Below are positions 44,126 to 53,034 of a stretch of DNA of 64,000 nt, piece by piece. The stretch is from DATJGR01 sp041739525 (GTDB taxonomy: Bacteria; Pseudomonadota; Gammaproteobacteria; Pseudomonadales; Azotimanducaceae). Location: contig JBGSNQ010000023.1 in NCBI GenBank assembly GCA_041739525.1, forward strand, positions 9,255 to 73,254, given 5' to 3'. The position numbers were made by a program, and so were the translations under genes. The notes below the pieces were generated by a model. It was not told where the DNA came from, searched no databases, and worked only from the letters and a program-made list of their open reading frames with translations. Within the stretch, counting starts at the first letter, position 1, and every line of letters starts with the position of its first letter.

Positions 44126-44914
44126 ATGCCCACATATGCCGCAGCACCATCCGCAGTACATCCCGCAACGCACTCCGCAGTTGAACCCGTCTATGCGGGT
44201 CCGCATCGCTGGCAGATAGGCAACGCGGCAAAGGCCGCGCGTCGCGTGATGCGATGGTACGCATACACGCGCTGGGTCGACCGCTATTGCGACCCCCTTA
44301 CAGTGCGGGGCGCCGAGAACCTGCAGGCGCTCGATGGACCGGCGATCTTCGTCGCTAATCATCAAAGCCACATGGACACCCTGGTGCTGTTCGAGGCGAT
44401 GCCCGAGCGTGTGAAGCGCAATCTCTATTTCGGTGCGGCGGCCGATCGCTGGTTCGTCAAAGGCAAGAAGAAACTGGTGTTGCAGCCCTGGTATCAGTCG
44501 ATGGTGCTCGGCAATTTTCCGATCGTGCGCGGCGGGGGAGCGAAGTCGCTCGAATACGCGCGCTGGCTGCTGCAGCAGGGTTGCAACGTCTGCATCTTCC
44601 CGGAAGGAACCCGCACGACGAAGGACGAACTCGGCCGCTTCAAGCCCGGTGTCGCACTGCTGGCGCTCGAACTCGGTGTACCGATCGTGCCCATCTATCT
44701 GTCGGGATTGCGCGAGATGCGGCCGAAGGGCGCGCTGCATGCGAAGGCAGGTCCGGCGGGTGTGGACGTGTTTGCACCGGTCGAGTTCGCGGCCGGTACG
44801 TCGGTGGACGAGGCAACCGCGACGTTGCGCGGAATTCTTGCGGGCCGTCACGCCCAAGAGCGCGCCGCGATCGCTGCGAACGAGAAGGCGGGTATGTTCG
44901 ACCACGCGGCCTGA
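44126..44914 (+). CDS. 1-acyl-sn-glycerol-3-phosphate acyltransferase family protein
   Basis: A 262-residue PlsC-type acyltransferase that moves an acyl group to lysophosphatidate or a similar acceptor at the inner membrane. Motif I is NHQSHMD (H79-D84, the catalytic HX4D); motif III is FPEGTRT (158-164); motif IV is VPIVPIYLSG. It lacks a strong N-terminal helix. The ATG at 44126 is chosen because AGAGGA ends 6 nt upstream; the ATG at 44120 is too close. Whether this is the main PlsC of the cell or a paralogue cannot be told. Confidence 0.88.
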   Translation: MPTYAAAPSAVHPATHSAVEPVYAGPHRWQIGNAAKAARRVMRWYAYTRWVDRYCDPLTVRGAENLQALDGPAIFVANHQSHMDTLVLFEAMPERVKRNLYFGAAADRWFVKGKKKLVLQPWYQSMVLGNFPIVRGGGAKSLEYARWLLQQGCNVCIFPEGTRTTKDELGRFKPGVALLALELGVPIVPIYLSGLREMRPKGALHAKAGPAGVDVFAPVEFAAGTSVDEATATLRGILAGRHAQERAAIAANEKAGMFDHAA

Positions 44915-44992
44915 CTGCAAGCGGGCAGCCTCGAAAAAGCGCGCTCGCGCGGTATGATGACGACCCGTTTGATCAGGTCGTCAGAGGTCGCG

Positions 44993-45556
44993 ATGAGCCG
45001 TATCGATGCATTGAGGGTTGAACTCGGTGGCGCACATCCCATCGCGGCGAAGAAGGTCAAAGACTTCCTCGAGCCGTACGTACGTGCGTTCATCGAACAC
45101 TCGCCGTTTGCCGTGTTGTCGAGCAGCGATGCAAACGGCGACTGCGATGCATCGCCGAAAGGCGGCGAGCCGGGCTTCATCAAGGTGATCGACGATCGCA
45201 CGCTGCTGATCCCCGATATCGGCGGCAACCGTCTGTTCCAGAGCTATCAGAACTTCGAGTCGAATCCGAAGGCGGGTCTGCTGTTCCTAATCCCCGGCAT
45301 GGACGTTACCGTACGCGTGAACGGCCGCGTGCGGGTGGTCGAGAACGATGAACTGAAGTCGCGCGGAATCGTCCCGCAGGTGCACAAGCCCGACGGCAAC
45401 TCGGGCTTGATCCAGGGTTTAGTGCTCGACATCGACGAAGCGTACTTCCACTGTCCGCGTTCGTTTCAGTTCGCCGACCTCTGGGACAGTGAAACGATAT
45501 CGGCCAATCGCGCGCGATCGCTCAAAGACCTGCTGCCGGCCAAAGAGCCAGCCTAG
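44993..45556 (+). CDS. Pyridoxamine 5'-phosphate oxidase-fold flavin-binding protein
   Basis: A 187-residue split-barrel protein of the PPOX class, MSMEG_1061-like group. Family parts: FIEHSPFAVLSSSDANGDCDASPKGG, a conserved FMN/F420-site pattern, then RLFQSYQNFESNPKAGLLFLIPGM and VRVNGRVRVVEND. The bound cofactor and the substrate are not known. The start has an AGAGGTCG site 5 nt upstream. Its end overlaps the convergent Gfo/Idh/MocA gene by 4 bp. A TATGAT hexamer at 44953-44958 may be its -10 element. Confidence 0.87.
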   Translation: MSRIDALRVELGGAHPIAAKKVKDFLEPYVRAFIEHSPFAVLSSSDANGDCDASPKGGEPGFIKVIDDRTLLIPDIGGNRLFQSYQNFESNPKAGLLFLIPGMDVTVRVNGRVRVVENDELKSRGIVPQVHKPDGNSGLIQGLVLDIDEAYFHCPRSFQFADLWDSETISANRARSLKDLLPAKEPA

Positions 45557-46629
45557 ATTTCCACCTCAATGCCGCCCTGTTCGGCAGAGCGGTACAACGC
45601 GTCGATCATCTTCTGAACGGTCAAGCCGTCGCGGCCGGGCGCGAGTGTTGGCGTGTCGTATAGGACGTGGTCGACGAAGTTGTTCATCTTGCGCCGGAAC
45701 ATCCGGTCGGTGCGTTCGTCGGCATGCCACGCCGGCGACTTGTCGACCATGTGGCCGTCTTCGTCGCGGAAGATCCGCGGCGGATCCCACGTCGCGCCGC
45801 CGTTCTCGCCCATCAGCTGGAAGCTCCAGAAGTCCTTCTCGATGTGCGCCGCGAAACACGTTTCGATGTGCATCACGGTGCCGTCCGCGAAACGCACGCG
45901 TCCTACGGCAAGGTCTTCGACGTTGTACGTTTCGTAGTCCCATCCCTTCCACTGCGACTGCACGCGATCGGACGGTTTGTTGCCTATATACGTGAACATG
46001 TCCGCGCTAGCGCTGACCGGGGTCGGCGAACCGAGCGTGTAGTGACACATCTCGAGCACGTGCACGCCGATGTCGATCAGCGGGCCGCCGCCTTGAAGTT
46101 CCTTGCGCCCGAACACGCCCCAGTTCGGGATGCCGCGCCGGCGCAGCGCCTGCACGCGCGCGTAGAGGATTTTGCCGAACTGGCCACCGTCCGCGGCGGA
46201 CTTGAGGAACTGCGTGCGTGAATTGAACCGGTACTGGAAGCCGATGACGAGTTTGCGTCCGAGCCGCTCGGCCGCTGCGATCATCGCTTCGCCTTCCTCG
46301 GCGCTGCCCGCGAGCGGCTTTTCGCATAACACCGCGCAGCCGGCTTCCATCGCGCCGATTGCGCATTCGGCGTGGAGCTTGTTCGGCGTGCATATGCTGA
46401 CCGCGTCGAGCTGAGCTTTCGCCAGCATTTCCTTCCAGTCGCTGAACGTCTGCTTGACACCGAACTTGGCGGCGTGTCGCGCCATCATCTGATCGTTGGG
46501 GTCAGCCAGCGCGACGATCTCGACATCGCGCCGGTCGGCGAGGTGGGTGAGGTGTTCGCCGGCAATGCCGCCGGCGCCGATGAATCCGTAGCGTAGTTTT
46601 TTGTCGCCGCGTTTCGGTCGTTGTGCCAT
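45553..46629 (-). CDS. Gfo/Idh/MocA family NAD(P)-dependent oxidoreductase
   Basis: A 358-residue sugar-type dehydrogenase: Rossmann domain with GFIGAGGIAGEHL (residues 15-27), the conserved CEKPLAGS (lysine of the EKP motif, about 98-102), and a C-terminal substrate domain with GGGPLIDIGVHVLEM, whose Asp/His are the catalytic pair. Typical substrates are inositols, sugars or their derivatives. It follows a second Gfo/Idh/MocA gene with only one base between, so both are one transcript and may act on related compounds. Confidence 0.9.
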   Translation of the reverse strand: MAQRPKRGDKKLRYGFIGAGGIAGEHLTHLADRRDVEIVALADPNDQMMARHAAKFGVKQTFSDWKEMLAKAQLDAVSICTPNKLHAECAIGAMEAGCAVLCEKPLAGSAEEGEAMIAAAERLGRKLVIGFQYRFNSRTQFLKSAADGGQFGKILYARVQALRRRGIPNWGVFGRKELQGGGPLIDIGVHVLEMCHYTLGSPTPVSASADMFTYIGNKPSDRVQSQWKGWDYETYNVEDLAVGRVRFADGTVMHIETCFAAHIEKDFWSFQLMGENGGATWDPPRIFRDEDGHMVDKSPAWHADERTDRMFRRKMNNFVDHVLYDTPTLAPGRDGLTVQKMIDALYRSAEQGGIEVEI

Positions 46630-46630
46630 G

Positions 46631-47629
46631 TCATTTCTCCAGTGCGTCGAAGTCGATTGAACGGCGTTCGCGATGGGAGCGGTACGCTGCATGCATCATT
46701 TCGGAGAGTTCGAGTGCGACTTCGATGCCCATGCCGAAGTCGGCGGGGCCGGTGCCGCGAATGGAGTCGAGCCAGCGCGGTATCGGCAGCGCTTCGTCCG
46801 GCGGCAAATCCGCCGGCTTCCACGCTTTGTCGCCGTTGGAGCGCGCGCGGACGTTGCGTTGGCTCAGCATCTGAAGGCCGCCCTTCGTGCCGTCGAGTTC
46901 GACACTATACGAGCCGCCCCAGCTGACGAACGACGTTTCGTTGATCGCGACGGCGCCGCTTTCGAATTCGATGACGCTGACCGCGTTGTCTTCGACCGCG
47001 CGGTTGGTGAGCGAATTGAACGTCGACGTGCAGCGCACCGGTTTTCCGAGCAGCCAACGCGACAAGTACATACCGTGCGCGCCGAGGTCGATCATCGCGC
47101 CGCCGCCGCATTGCACGGGATCGAAGAAATGTGCCGGCAGCCAGTTCGCGAGCGCGCCGTCGTGCGCGATGCGAATGCGCAGCAGCGTCGGTTCGCCGAG
47201 GCGGCCGTCGTCGACCATCGCTTTCGCAAGCAGCAACGGACCGATCGTGCGGCGCGGGAACGAGATCGTGAATCGGATCGACGAGGCGCGTACCGCATCT
47301 GCGATGGCGCGCGCGTCGGTGAGCGTTGTCGCGAGCACCTTCTCCGTGAAGATGTGCTTGCCGGCGCGCGCGGCACCGACAATCAACTCGCGGTGCGTGT
47401 CGGTCGGCGAGGTGACGACGACGCCGTCGATGTCGCGTCGCGCGAGCAGCGCCGAATAATCGGCGACGAACTCTGCGCCGAGCTCGCCGGCCCATTTCGC
47501 GCCGCGCTTCGGATTCTCGTCCCAGATCGCGATGACGCGTGCAACCGACGAATCGTTCACCGCCTTAGCGTACTCGTCAGCGTGCACGTGCCAGCGGCTC
47601 AAACACGCGATGCGCAAAGGATCCGCCAT
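46631..47629 (-). CDS. Gfo/Idh/MocA family oxidoreductase, second copy
   Basis: A 332-residue protein of the same family as its neighbour but diverged: the dinucleotide region is IACLSRWHVHADEYAKA, lacking the usual GxGxxG, the EKP motif reads FTEKVLATT (E-K-V), and the C-terminal catalytic segment is GGGAMIDLGAHGMYL. The weak glycine motif suggests altered cofactor binding. It starts at ATG 47629 with GGGAGAAC upstream and is the first of the pair. The two together recall inositol- or hexuronate-type catabolic pairs without a diagnostic neighbour. Confidence 0.87.
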   Translation of the reverse strand: MADPLRIACLSRWHVHADEYAKAVNDSSVARVIAIWDENPKRGAKWAGELGAEFVADYSALLARRDIDGVVVTSPTDTHRELIVGAARAGKHIFTEKVLATTLTDARAIADAVRASSIRFTISFPRRTIGPLLLAKAMVDDGRLGEPTLLRIRIAHDGALANWLPAHFFDPVQCGGGAMIDLGAHGMYLSRWLLGKPVRCTSTFNSLTNRAVEDNAVSVIEFESGAVAINETSFVSWGGSYSVELDGTKGGLQMLSQRNVRARSNGDKAWKPADLPPDEALPIPRWLDSIRGTGPADFGMGIEVALELSEMMHAAYRSHRERRSIDFDALEK

Positions 47630-47648
47630 ACAGGTTCTCCCGGTGTGT

Positions 47649-48437
47649 TCAGTCCATTTCCGCGCGCGCGTCTTCGAGCAGCGCATCGGCTGCGTCGATT
47701 CGGATCAGCCCGGCGCGCGGGTATTCGAGGTCGAGGATCACGAAGATCGCGATGCCGAGCGTGCCCGCGAACGTCAGCGGCAGTATCCAGGGATGGCGCT
47801 CGCCGGCGGAGGAGTGGTGCCCCGCGAGCGCCGCACAGACGAGCGCGAGTGCGACCAGAAGACCGTAGATCGCCGGCGGCGGATGTGCCAACAACATCAG
47901 GTAACGCTCTTCTGCGACGTCGAACATCCGCGTCAACGCACCCGCTATGGCGGAGACCGAACCGGGCAGCGCGCGCGGCATCGCCGCCACGGTTTCGCGC
48001 CAGGTCTCGGTCTCGAGTTCGCGCGCGTGCTTCGTCGCGGCCCGGGCGCGTTCGAAATTCGGCAATGCCGAATAGAAGCCGATTCGCGCATCGGTGTATT
48101 CGCGTATGCGCTCGCGCAGCGGCTCGCGATCCGCGGCGTCGAGAAAGTCTGCGGCGCGATAGGCCGCGAGCACGGCATTCGCCTCGTCCGCGATCAGAGA
48201 GCGACGCATATCGAAGCGGTCGGCCGCGTGGCTGAACGTAAACGCGATCAAGAGCCCGAGCAGCGCGTAGATCGATGCTTCGACCGCGGTCCCCGTCACG
48301 TGACGTGCGCCCTCCGGGTCGACCAGACGTTGGCGTAGGCCCGCGATTCTGCCCACTATGAACGCGCCCATCATCAGCGCGACGAGCGCGATGCCGACAA
48401 CGATGGCGATCGCCTCGGTGTTGTGTGCGATCTCCAT
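47649..48437 (-). CDS. DUF4239-like membrane protein
   Basis: A 262-residue protein with two N-terminal helices (about 10-30 and 50-70), a long soluble middle part rich in charged residues (75-180) and two C-terminal helices (about 190-210, 218-240). This helix-loop-helix plan and the ASIYALLGLLIAFTFSHAADRFDMRR segment match DUF4239 (bestrophin-like). The function is unknown. It is 11 bp from an upstream quinone reductase gene stop and 19 bp before the Gfo/Idh/MocA gene, on the same strand. Confidence 0.75.
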   Translation of the reverse strand: MEIAHNTEAIAIVVGIALVALMMGAFIVGRIAGLRQRLVDPEGARHVTGTAVEASIYALLGLLIAFTFSHAADRFDMRRSLIADEANAVLAAYRAADFLDAADREPLRERIREYTDARIGFYSALPNFERARAATKHARELETETWRETVAAMPRALPGSVSAIAGALTRMFDVAEERYLMLLAHPPPAIYGLLVALALVCAALAGHHSSAGERHPWILPLTFAGTLGIAIFVILDLEYPRAGLIRIDAADALLEDARAEMD

Positions 48438-48440
48438 GGA

Positions 48441-49418
48441 TCAGGGCGTCAGCAGGATCGAGCCGACCGTGCCGCGCGACTGCAATGCGCGATGCGCTTC
48501 CTGTGCATCACCGAGTTTGTAATGGCGCGTGATGTCCGGCGTGATGGCGCCTTTCGCAACGAGGTCGAACAGCTCGGCCGCGGCGGACTGCAGCATCTCA
48601 GGGGTGGCGGTGTACGTCGCGAGGGTAGGGCGCGTGACATACAGCGAGCCCTTGGCCGACAGAATTCCGAGATCCACACCGGTGACCGCGCCCGAGGAAT
48701 TGCCGAACGACACCAGCAGGCCGCGCGGCGCGAGGCTGTCGAGCGACGCGATGAAGGTGTCTTTGCCGACGCCGTCGTACACGACCGGTACTTTTTTGCC
48801 CTCGGTCAATGCGACCACCCGCGCGGCAACGTCTTCCTTCGTGTAATCGATGATGTGATTACAACCGCGCTCGGTCGCGAGCTTCGCCTTTTCCGCGGAA
48901 CTGACCGTGCCGATCATCGTGACGCCGAGGTGGCGCGCCCACTGACAGGCGATGAGGCCCACGCCGCCGGCCGCGGCGTGAAACAGAATCGTCTCGCCGC
49001 GGCTCAGCTTGTACGTTTGGCGAAACAGATATTGAACGGTGAGGCCTTTCAGCAGCATTGCGGCGGCCGCATCGCAACTCACACCGGCGGGTAGTTTGAT
49101 GAGTCGCGCAGCAGGAACATTCGCTGCTTCCGAGTAGGCGCCGATGGGTCCGCCGCAATAGCCGACGCGATCGCCGAGGGCGAGCGTCGCTACGCCGGCA
49201 CCGAGTTCTTCGACGACTCCAGCCGCTTCGACGCCGATACCGCTCGGCATCGGCAGCTTGTATAGACCCGAACGATGGTAGGTATCGATGTAGTTGACGC
49301 CGATGGACTCGTGACGCACGCGCACTTCGCCCGGTTTCGGCGGCGCGAGTTCGACCGACTCGAGTTGCATCTGTTCGACACCGCCTTGTTGAGCGATGCG
49401 TATTGCATTGATCTTCAT
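48441..49418 (-). CDS. NADPH:quinone oxidoreductase (Qor-like MDR)
   Basis: A 325-residue zinc-free medium-chain reductase of the quinone oxidoreductase type. Seen are ESIGVNYIDTYHRSGLY, GIGVEAAGVVEELG, the cofactor motif HAAAGGVGLIACQWAR (AAxGGVG), and the C-terminal GAITPDITRHYKLGDAQEAHRALQSR. There are no catalytic-zinc cysteines. It reduces quinones or other carbonyls with NADPH. Start at 49418, with GGAA 8 nt upstream; an earlier ATG at 49436 would add six residues. It heads the run of genes down to the Gfo/Idh/MocA pair. Confidence 0.9.
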   Translation of the reverse strand: MKINAIRIAQQGGVEQMQLESVELAPPKPGEVRVRHESIGVNYIDTYHRSGLYKLPMPSGIGVEAAGVVEELGAGVATLALGDRVGYCGGPIGAYSEAANVPAARLIKLPAGVSCDAAAAMLLKGLTVQYLFRQTYKLSRGETILFHAAAGGVGLIACQWARHLGVTMIGTVSSAEKAKLATERGCNHIIDYTKEDVAARVVALTEGKKVPVVYDGVGKDTFIASLDSLAPRGLLVSFGNSSGAVTGVDLGILSAKGSLYVTRPTLATYTATPEMLQSAAAELFDLVAKGAITPDITRHYKLGDAQEAHRALQSRGTVGSILLTP

Positions 49419-49498
49419 GCGCCGTTCCGTTGTCATGCGTGGGGAATGGAAGCGGGCAACGATAATCGCGTTCAAAGGTGAGGCACAAGGTGCAGACT

Positions 49499-50209
49499 AT
49501 GCGCCGTTCGAGGAGTAGTTCCGCGGCACGCGGAGTGGCGACCGCAATGTGTGCCCAGGCCGTTTGGATGTGCTGCGCGATCTGCTCGGCAGCGCCTTCG
49601 GATGCAGCGACGCCGTCGCACGACAGCGTCGGCTGGACCGAACTCGACAAGGTGCACGGCATCGCCGTGTACACGCGCCCTTACGAAGGCTCGACGTATC
49701 CCGAAGTGCGCGCGAGCGGCACTGTCTGCGCGACGCTGCCGCAACTGGTGGCTTTCGTCGAAGACGTGGCCGCGTTCGATCGGTGGATTCCGGATACGGC
49801 GGAGGCGCGGTTACTCGACCGCCCGACGCCGCGCACGCAGATCTACTACATCCGCACGTCGATGCCGTGGCCGGTGAAAGACCGCGACATGATCTACCGG
49901 TTATCGGAGACCGCGGTGTCTGGCCATGGATGGCCAGACGACTCGTCGTTGACCGCGGCGATTTCAGTCGCCATCGAAGGCTTGCCCGACTATCTGCCGA
50001 TCGATGATCGCGCGAAGCGGATGAAGGGCGTATCTGGTCGCTGGAAGTTCGATCAGACCGGTGACCGAACGCACATCGATCTCGACATGCACATTGAACC
50101 CGGCGGCGGCGTGCCGGCATGGCTCGCGCGTCAGCGCATCGTCGGAACGCCGACCAGAATGCTGGCGAATCTCAAGGAGCACTTTGAAACTCTGTGTCCC
50201 GTTCCTTAA
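49499..50209 (+). CDS. START/SRPBCC domain lipid-binding-like protein, exported
   Basis: A 236-residue protein with an N-terminal export segment (ATAMCAQAVWMCCAICSAAPSDA, roughly residues 14-36) and a START-type cavity domain. Characteristic parts are VAFVEDVAAFDRWIPDTAEARLLD, TSMPWPVKDRDMIYRL and GGGVPAWLARQRIVGTPTRMLANLKE. Such bacterial START proteins bind lipids or act in membrane lipid traffic. The ATG at 49499 has AAGGTG 6 nt upstream. It is divergent from the quinone reductase gene. Confidence 0.82.
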   Translation: MRRSRSSSAARGVATAMCAQAVWMCCAICSAAPSDAATPSHDSVGWTELDKVHGIAVYTRPYEGSTYPEVRASGTVCATLPQLVAFVEDVAAFDRWIPDTAEARLLDRPTPRTQIYYIRTSMPWPVKDRDMIYRLSETAVSGHGWPDDSSLTAAISVAIEGLPDYLPIDDRAKRMKGVSGRWKFDQTGDRTHIDLDMHIEPGGGVPAWLARQRIVGTPTRMLANLKEHFETLCPVP

Positions 50210-50371
50210 GAGAAGCCCTTCTTGATAAGAGCATTGGGGGAGTGAGGTGCAGGTCACAGATCCAAACGTCCGCTGCATCGACGGCGCGTGGCACCGGGTC
50301 GCAGGACTTTGCAGCGCGCGCGATGTTGATACACTCGCTGCTCCCTCCATAGTCGAAAGGAGCCGACGCGA

Positions 50372-50887
50372 ATGGCACTTTGGAAAGAAAACGATAAGCC
50401 CGGCGCTGCGCCGGTTCCGAACATCCCGACTCCGACCGCCCGGGAGCCGGAACGTCACGCACCACCCCCACCGCCGGCCCGCCCCGTAGCCGACACAACG
50501 GTAAGAGCACCCCGTATGGAGCAGAAAGAATCGGTCATCGCGGCCGGGCTCGCGATCGAAGGCAAGATCGAGGGCGCTGGTCATGTACGCATCGCCGGTA
50601 ACTTCAAGGGCGACGTACACGTCGAAGGCAACCTGACGATCGAACCGGGCGCCAAGCTGACCGGCGGCGTCAAGGCGAAAACCGTCACCGTTGGCGGCGA
50701 ACTCGAGGGCAACATCGACGCGGCATCGTCCGTCGAACTGGCTTCGACCGGTGTCATGAACGGTGACCTCAAAGCCGGCACATTGACCGTATCGGCCGGC
50801 TCGCGCATGCGCGGGCGCGTCGAATTCGGTTGGGATCCGACCGGTGAATCCAGTCCGAAATCCGGGAAGGAAGGCACCGCGGCATGA
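50372..50887 (+). CDS. Bactofilin (polymer-forming cytoskeletal protein)
   Basis: A 171-residue bactofilin. The core (about residues 52-150) is a right-handed beta-helix of short glycine-centred repeats: VIAAGLAIEGKIEGAG, VRIAGNFKGDVHVEGNLTIEPGAKLTGGVKAKTVTVGGELEGNI, and so on, flanked by a proline-rich N-terminal tail (about 12-40) and a polar C-terminal tail. Bactofilins polymerise into filaments without nucleotide and help set cell shape or anchor proteins. The next gene starts within its stop (ATGA), so the two products are probably made in equal amounts and may act together. Confidence 0.93.
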   Translation: MALWKENDKPGAAPVPNIPTPTAREPERHAPPPPPARPVADTTVRAPRMEQKESVIAAGLAIEGKIEGAGHVRIAGNFKGDVHVEGNLTIEPGAKLTGGVKAKTVTVGGELEGNIDAASSVELASTGVMNGDLKAGTLTVSAGSRMRGRVEFGWDPTGESSPKSGKEGTAA

Positions 50888-51486
50888 GTACGACTCGCTC
50901 GGTTTCGCCGGGCAAGAGTCGTAGATGTCCACACTGCCGTTCCGAGATCCTCGAAAGCGCGAGCATCTGTCCTGTCTGTCGCCATCACCTGAAACACGGG
51001 CTGGCGGCTGAACAGGCGGGCGAGCGCTTTTCCGCACTCCACGTCGAAGGCACGATCCGTCATCCCGCGGGCAACACGCCGTGGGAATACTCGGTGGTGA
51101 TCACGATCCGCAATCAGAAAGGCGAGGAAGTGGCGCGCCAGATGGTTGGGATCGGTTCGATGTCGGGCAACGATCTGCGCACGTTCGATTTGAGCGTGGA
51201 CGTGTTTGCGCCCGCGGCCGTTGCCGCGACACCATCGACACCCAAAGTCGGCGCGCCATTGCCGCCCCCGACCTCGACCGTTAGTACACCGCGGACGATT
51301 CAGGCGAAGCAGGGATCGATTCTGAGTCCGGCGCGGACTGTTCCATCAGCGGCGCGCCAGACTTCCACCGTTAGTGCCGCGCGAATCATTTCATCTTCGA
51401 GAACGCCGGCGTCGGAGAAATCCTCCGACGACGAACCGCCGCGTACTCCGACAGGCACCCCGCCCAAGAAACCATCTGGCCGCTAA
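50884..51486 (+). CDS. Zinc-ribbon protein coupled to bactofilin, unknown function
   Basis: A 200-residue protein with a zinc ribbon (C15, C18, C29, C32; CPHC and CPVC), a compact beta domain (about residues 45-110, with SALHVEGTIRHPAGNTPWEYSVVITI), and a long disordered tail rich in Ser, Pro, Thr and Arg containing short repeats such as TVSTPRTIQ and TVSAARIIS. Overlap with the bactofilin gene (50884-50887) suggests a bactofilin partner, perhaps an adaptor. No enzyme motif is visible. Its end overlaps the convergent nucleotidyltransferase gene by 4 bp. Confidence 0.75.
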   Translation: MSTTRSVSPGKSRRCPHCRSEILESASICPVCRHHLKHGLAAEQAGERFSALHVEGTIRHPAGNTPWEYSVVITIRNQKGEEVARQMVGIGSMSGNDLRTFDLSVDVFAPAAVAATPSTPKVGAPLPPPTSTVSTPRTIQAKQGSILSPARTVPSAARQTSTVSAARIISSSRTPASEKSSDDEPPRTPTGTPPKKPSGR

Positions 51487-52112
51487 CGGCCGGAGAGCGC
51501 CGCAATCCAGTGATGGTCCGGATGCGCGCGCGTCAGTGCGTTCGCAAGCCATGCGCGCGCAGCGTCATCGAGTGCGGGCAAGCAGGCTGCGAAGTCGGCC
51601 TCATCTTTTGCACGCGCCGCCTTTGCCTTGTACAACAGCGCGCCTTGCGGTTTCAGAAACGGCACGCCGTTGCGCGTGCCGATCATCTGTGTGCGTGGCG
51701 CCTTGATCGACGGGTTGCGGCGAAATACCCATGTTTGGGCGTCGCCTTCCTCCAGCATGATGTCCATCCGCCAGGCATTCGCTGCCGTGTCGAGCACCCA
51801 GTTCTGGTGTTTGTCCGCCGGTGGAGTTGCGTGCGGCGCCAGCTTGCGCACCTCGCCGTCGCCGACGCTGTGCAAGTCGAACGCGTGCAAGTGTTGGCGG
51901 ATCGCCGCGAAGTCGTCGCGCAGAATCGCGATCTCCAGGTCGTCGTGCTCACGCGTCTCGTGATCGAGCCACAGATCGATCGACCAACCGCCGACCACAC
52001 ACCAGTCGATGCCGACGCCGGCAAGCTGGGCCGCGGCCTGCTCGGGCCGCCACGCACGCCACGCCTCGAGTGGTGGACCGTCCCAGTGTTTGATCGTCAG
52101 CGTATTCACCAA
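51483..52112 (-). CDS. Nucleotidyltransferase-fold protein (aminoglycoside adenylyltransferase-like)
   Basis: A 209-residue protein of the AadB/ANT(2'')-type domain. The nucleotidyltransferase core is VVGGWSIDLWLDHETREHDDLEIAI, with the GG...W and the Asp pair (D-D) that bind metal; RMDIMLEE supplies a third acidic residue. It is related to resistance nucleotidyltransferases but these proteins are widespread in environmental genomes and the true substrate is unknown; I would not call it a resistance gene. The start is TTG at 52112 or GTG at 52109; no clear ribosome-binding site is seen. Confidence 0.75.
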   Translation of the reverse strand: MVNTLTIKHWDGPPLEAWRAWRPEQAAAQLAGVGIDWCVVGGWSIDLWLDHETREHDDLEIAILRDDFAAIRQHLHAFDLHSVGDGEVRKLAPHATPPADKHQNWVLDTAANAWRMDIMLEEGDAQTWVFRRNPSIKAPRTQMIGTRNGVPFLKPQGALLYKAKAARAKDEADFAACLPALDDAARAWLANALTRAHPDHHWIAALSGR

Positions 52113-52155
52113 ATGGCGGTTCGCCCCACTCGGGGAGTTCTCACGTTTCGAGACC

Positions 52156-52572
52156 TTAGCGCAGATTGCCCGCGAGAAGCCTTGGAGATTTCCTTCGGAG
52201 CGTCAGGCCGATTACGAGCAATGTCAGTACCAAGGCTATTGTGAGTCGGTCCGACATCCGTTCCTCCAACAGAATGACGCCCAGTAGGCTTGCTATCGCT
52301 GGCACGCTCAATTGCACGACCGACGCGGTCATCGTCGTGATTTCTCGCAGAGCCGCGTACCAGATCAGGTAACCCAGTCCAGACGAGAATGCGCCGGACG
52401 CGACGGCAAGAATGAATCCGTCCCGATCGACCGAGGCGTCACGCGCAAACAGCAGCATGACGATTAACGCCATGGGAACCGACCGCAGGAAATTCGCGGC
52501 TGTCGTCTGAGCAGGGTCGTGGGTCCCGCTTCGCATCGAATAGCAACCCCAGGCCACGCCCGCGATTGCCAT
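52156..52572 (-). pseudogene. EamA/DMT transporter, C-terminal half only
   Basis: About 138 residues with five hydrophobic helices, matching just the second EamA repeat of a ten-helix drug/metabolite transporter (SGLGYLIWYAALREITTMTASVVQLSVPAIASLLGVILLEE). Whole transporters are near 290-300 residues, so the first half is missing. In-frame coding-like sequence (PTSAALLM) continues a little upstream of the ATG and then meets a TGA about 11 codons before it. The missing 5' half abuts a regulator that has also lost its 5' half, which points to a deletion removing both. Confidence 0.75.
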
Positions 52573-52620
52573 CAGGAGGGCCGCCGATGTCGGTCGCCGC
52601 TGTCAGGCTCCGGTAGGCAA

Positions 52621-53034
52621 ATGAGAAACACGCTGCATCGCTTCGCTGTCGAGCTGCTTCGGATGCTGCGCACGGGCGGAGGGATCGAGCGGAAATCTGT
52701 CTGGCACGTGATCAGGCGAGTCACGGAGAGCCCGTTGGCTCCGCCGTCGCTCGCCGAACTCGCCAACGAACTGCGGTTGAGCACGCGTACCCTGATTCGG
52801 CATCTGCGCAAGCAAGCGACTACCTACCAGGAACTGAAGGATCAAGTTCAATCGCAGTACGCGGCATCGATGCTCCGGCTCGGCAACACCACGGTCGAGG
52901 GACTCGCTGCCGATCTCGGATTCCACGATGCATCGAGCTTTCGACGCTCGTTCCAGAGGTGGCTGGGATGCGCGCCGTCGAAGTACCGCAGGGCTACGCG
53001 AGCGGTCTCCAAACAGAATCCCGGTCGCCGCTAG
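52621..53034 (+). pseudogene. AraC-family regulator, C-terminal HTH part only
   Basis: About 137 residues comprising only the AraC-type double helix-turn-helix DNA-binding domain: SLAELANELRLSTRTLIRHLRKQ for the first HTH and EGLAADLGFHDASSFRRSFQRWLGCAPSKYRR for the second, the latter the family signature. Regulators of the Arabinose_bd type have about 180 more N-terminal residues for ligand binding, absent here. It reads away from the truncated transporter. Whether it is still translated from ATG 52621 is unknown; it might act as a free DNA-binding domain. Confidence 0.75.

Noticed and set aside
51483..52112. Antibiotic-resistance nucleotidyltransferase
   Set aside because: The fold is shared, but environmental members are diverse and no mobile element or resistance neighbour is present.
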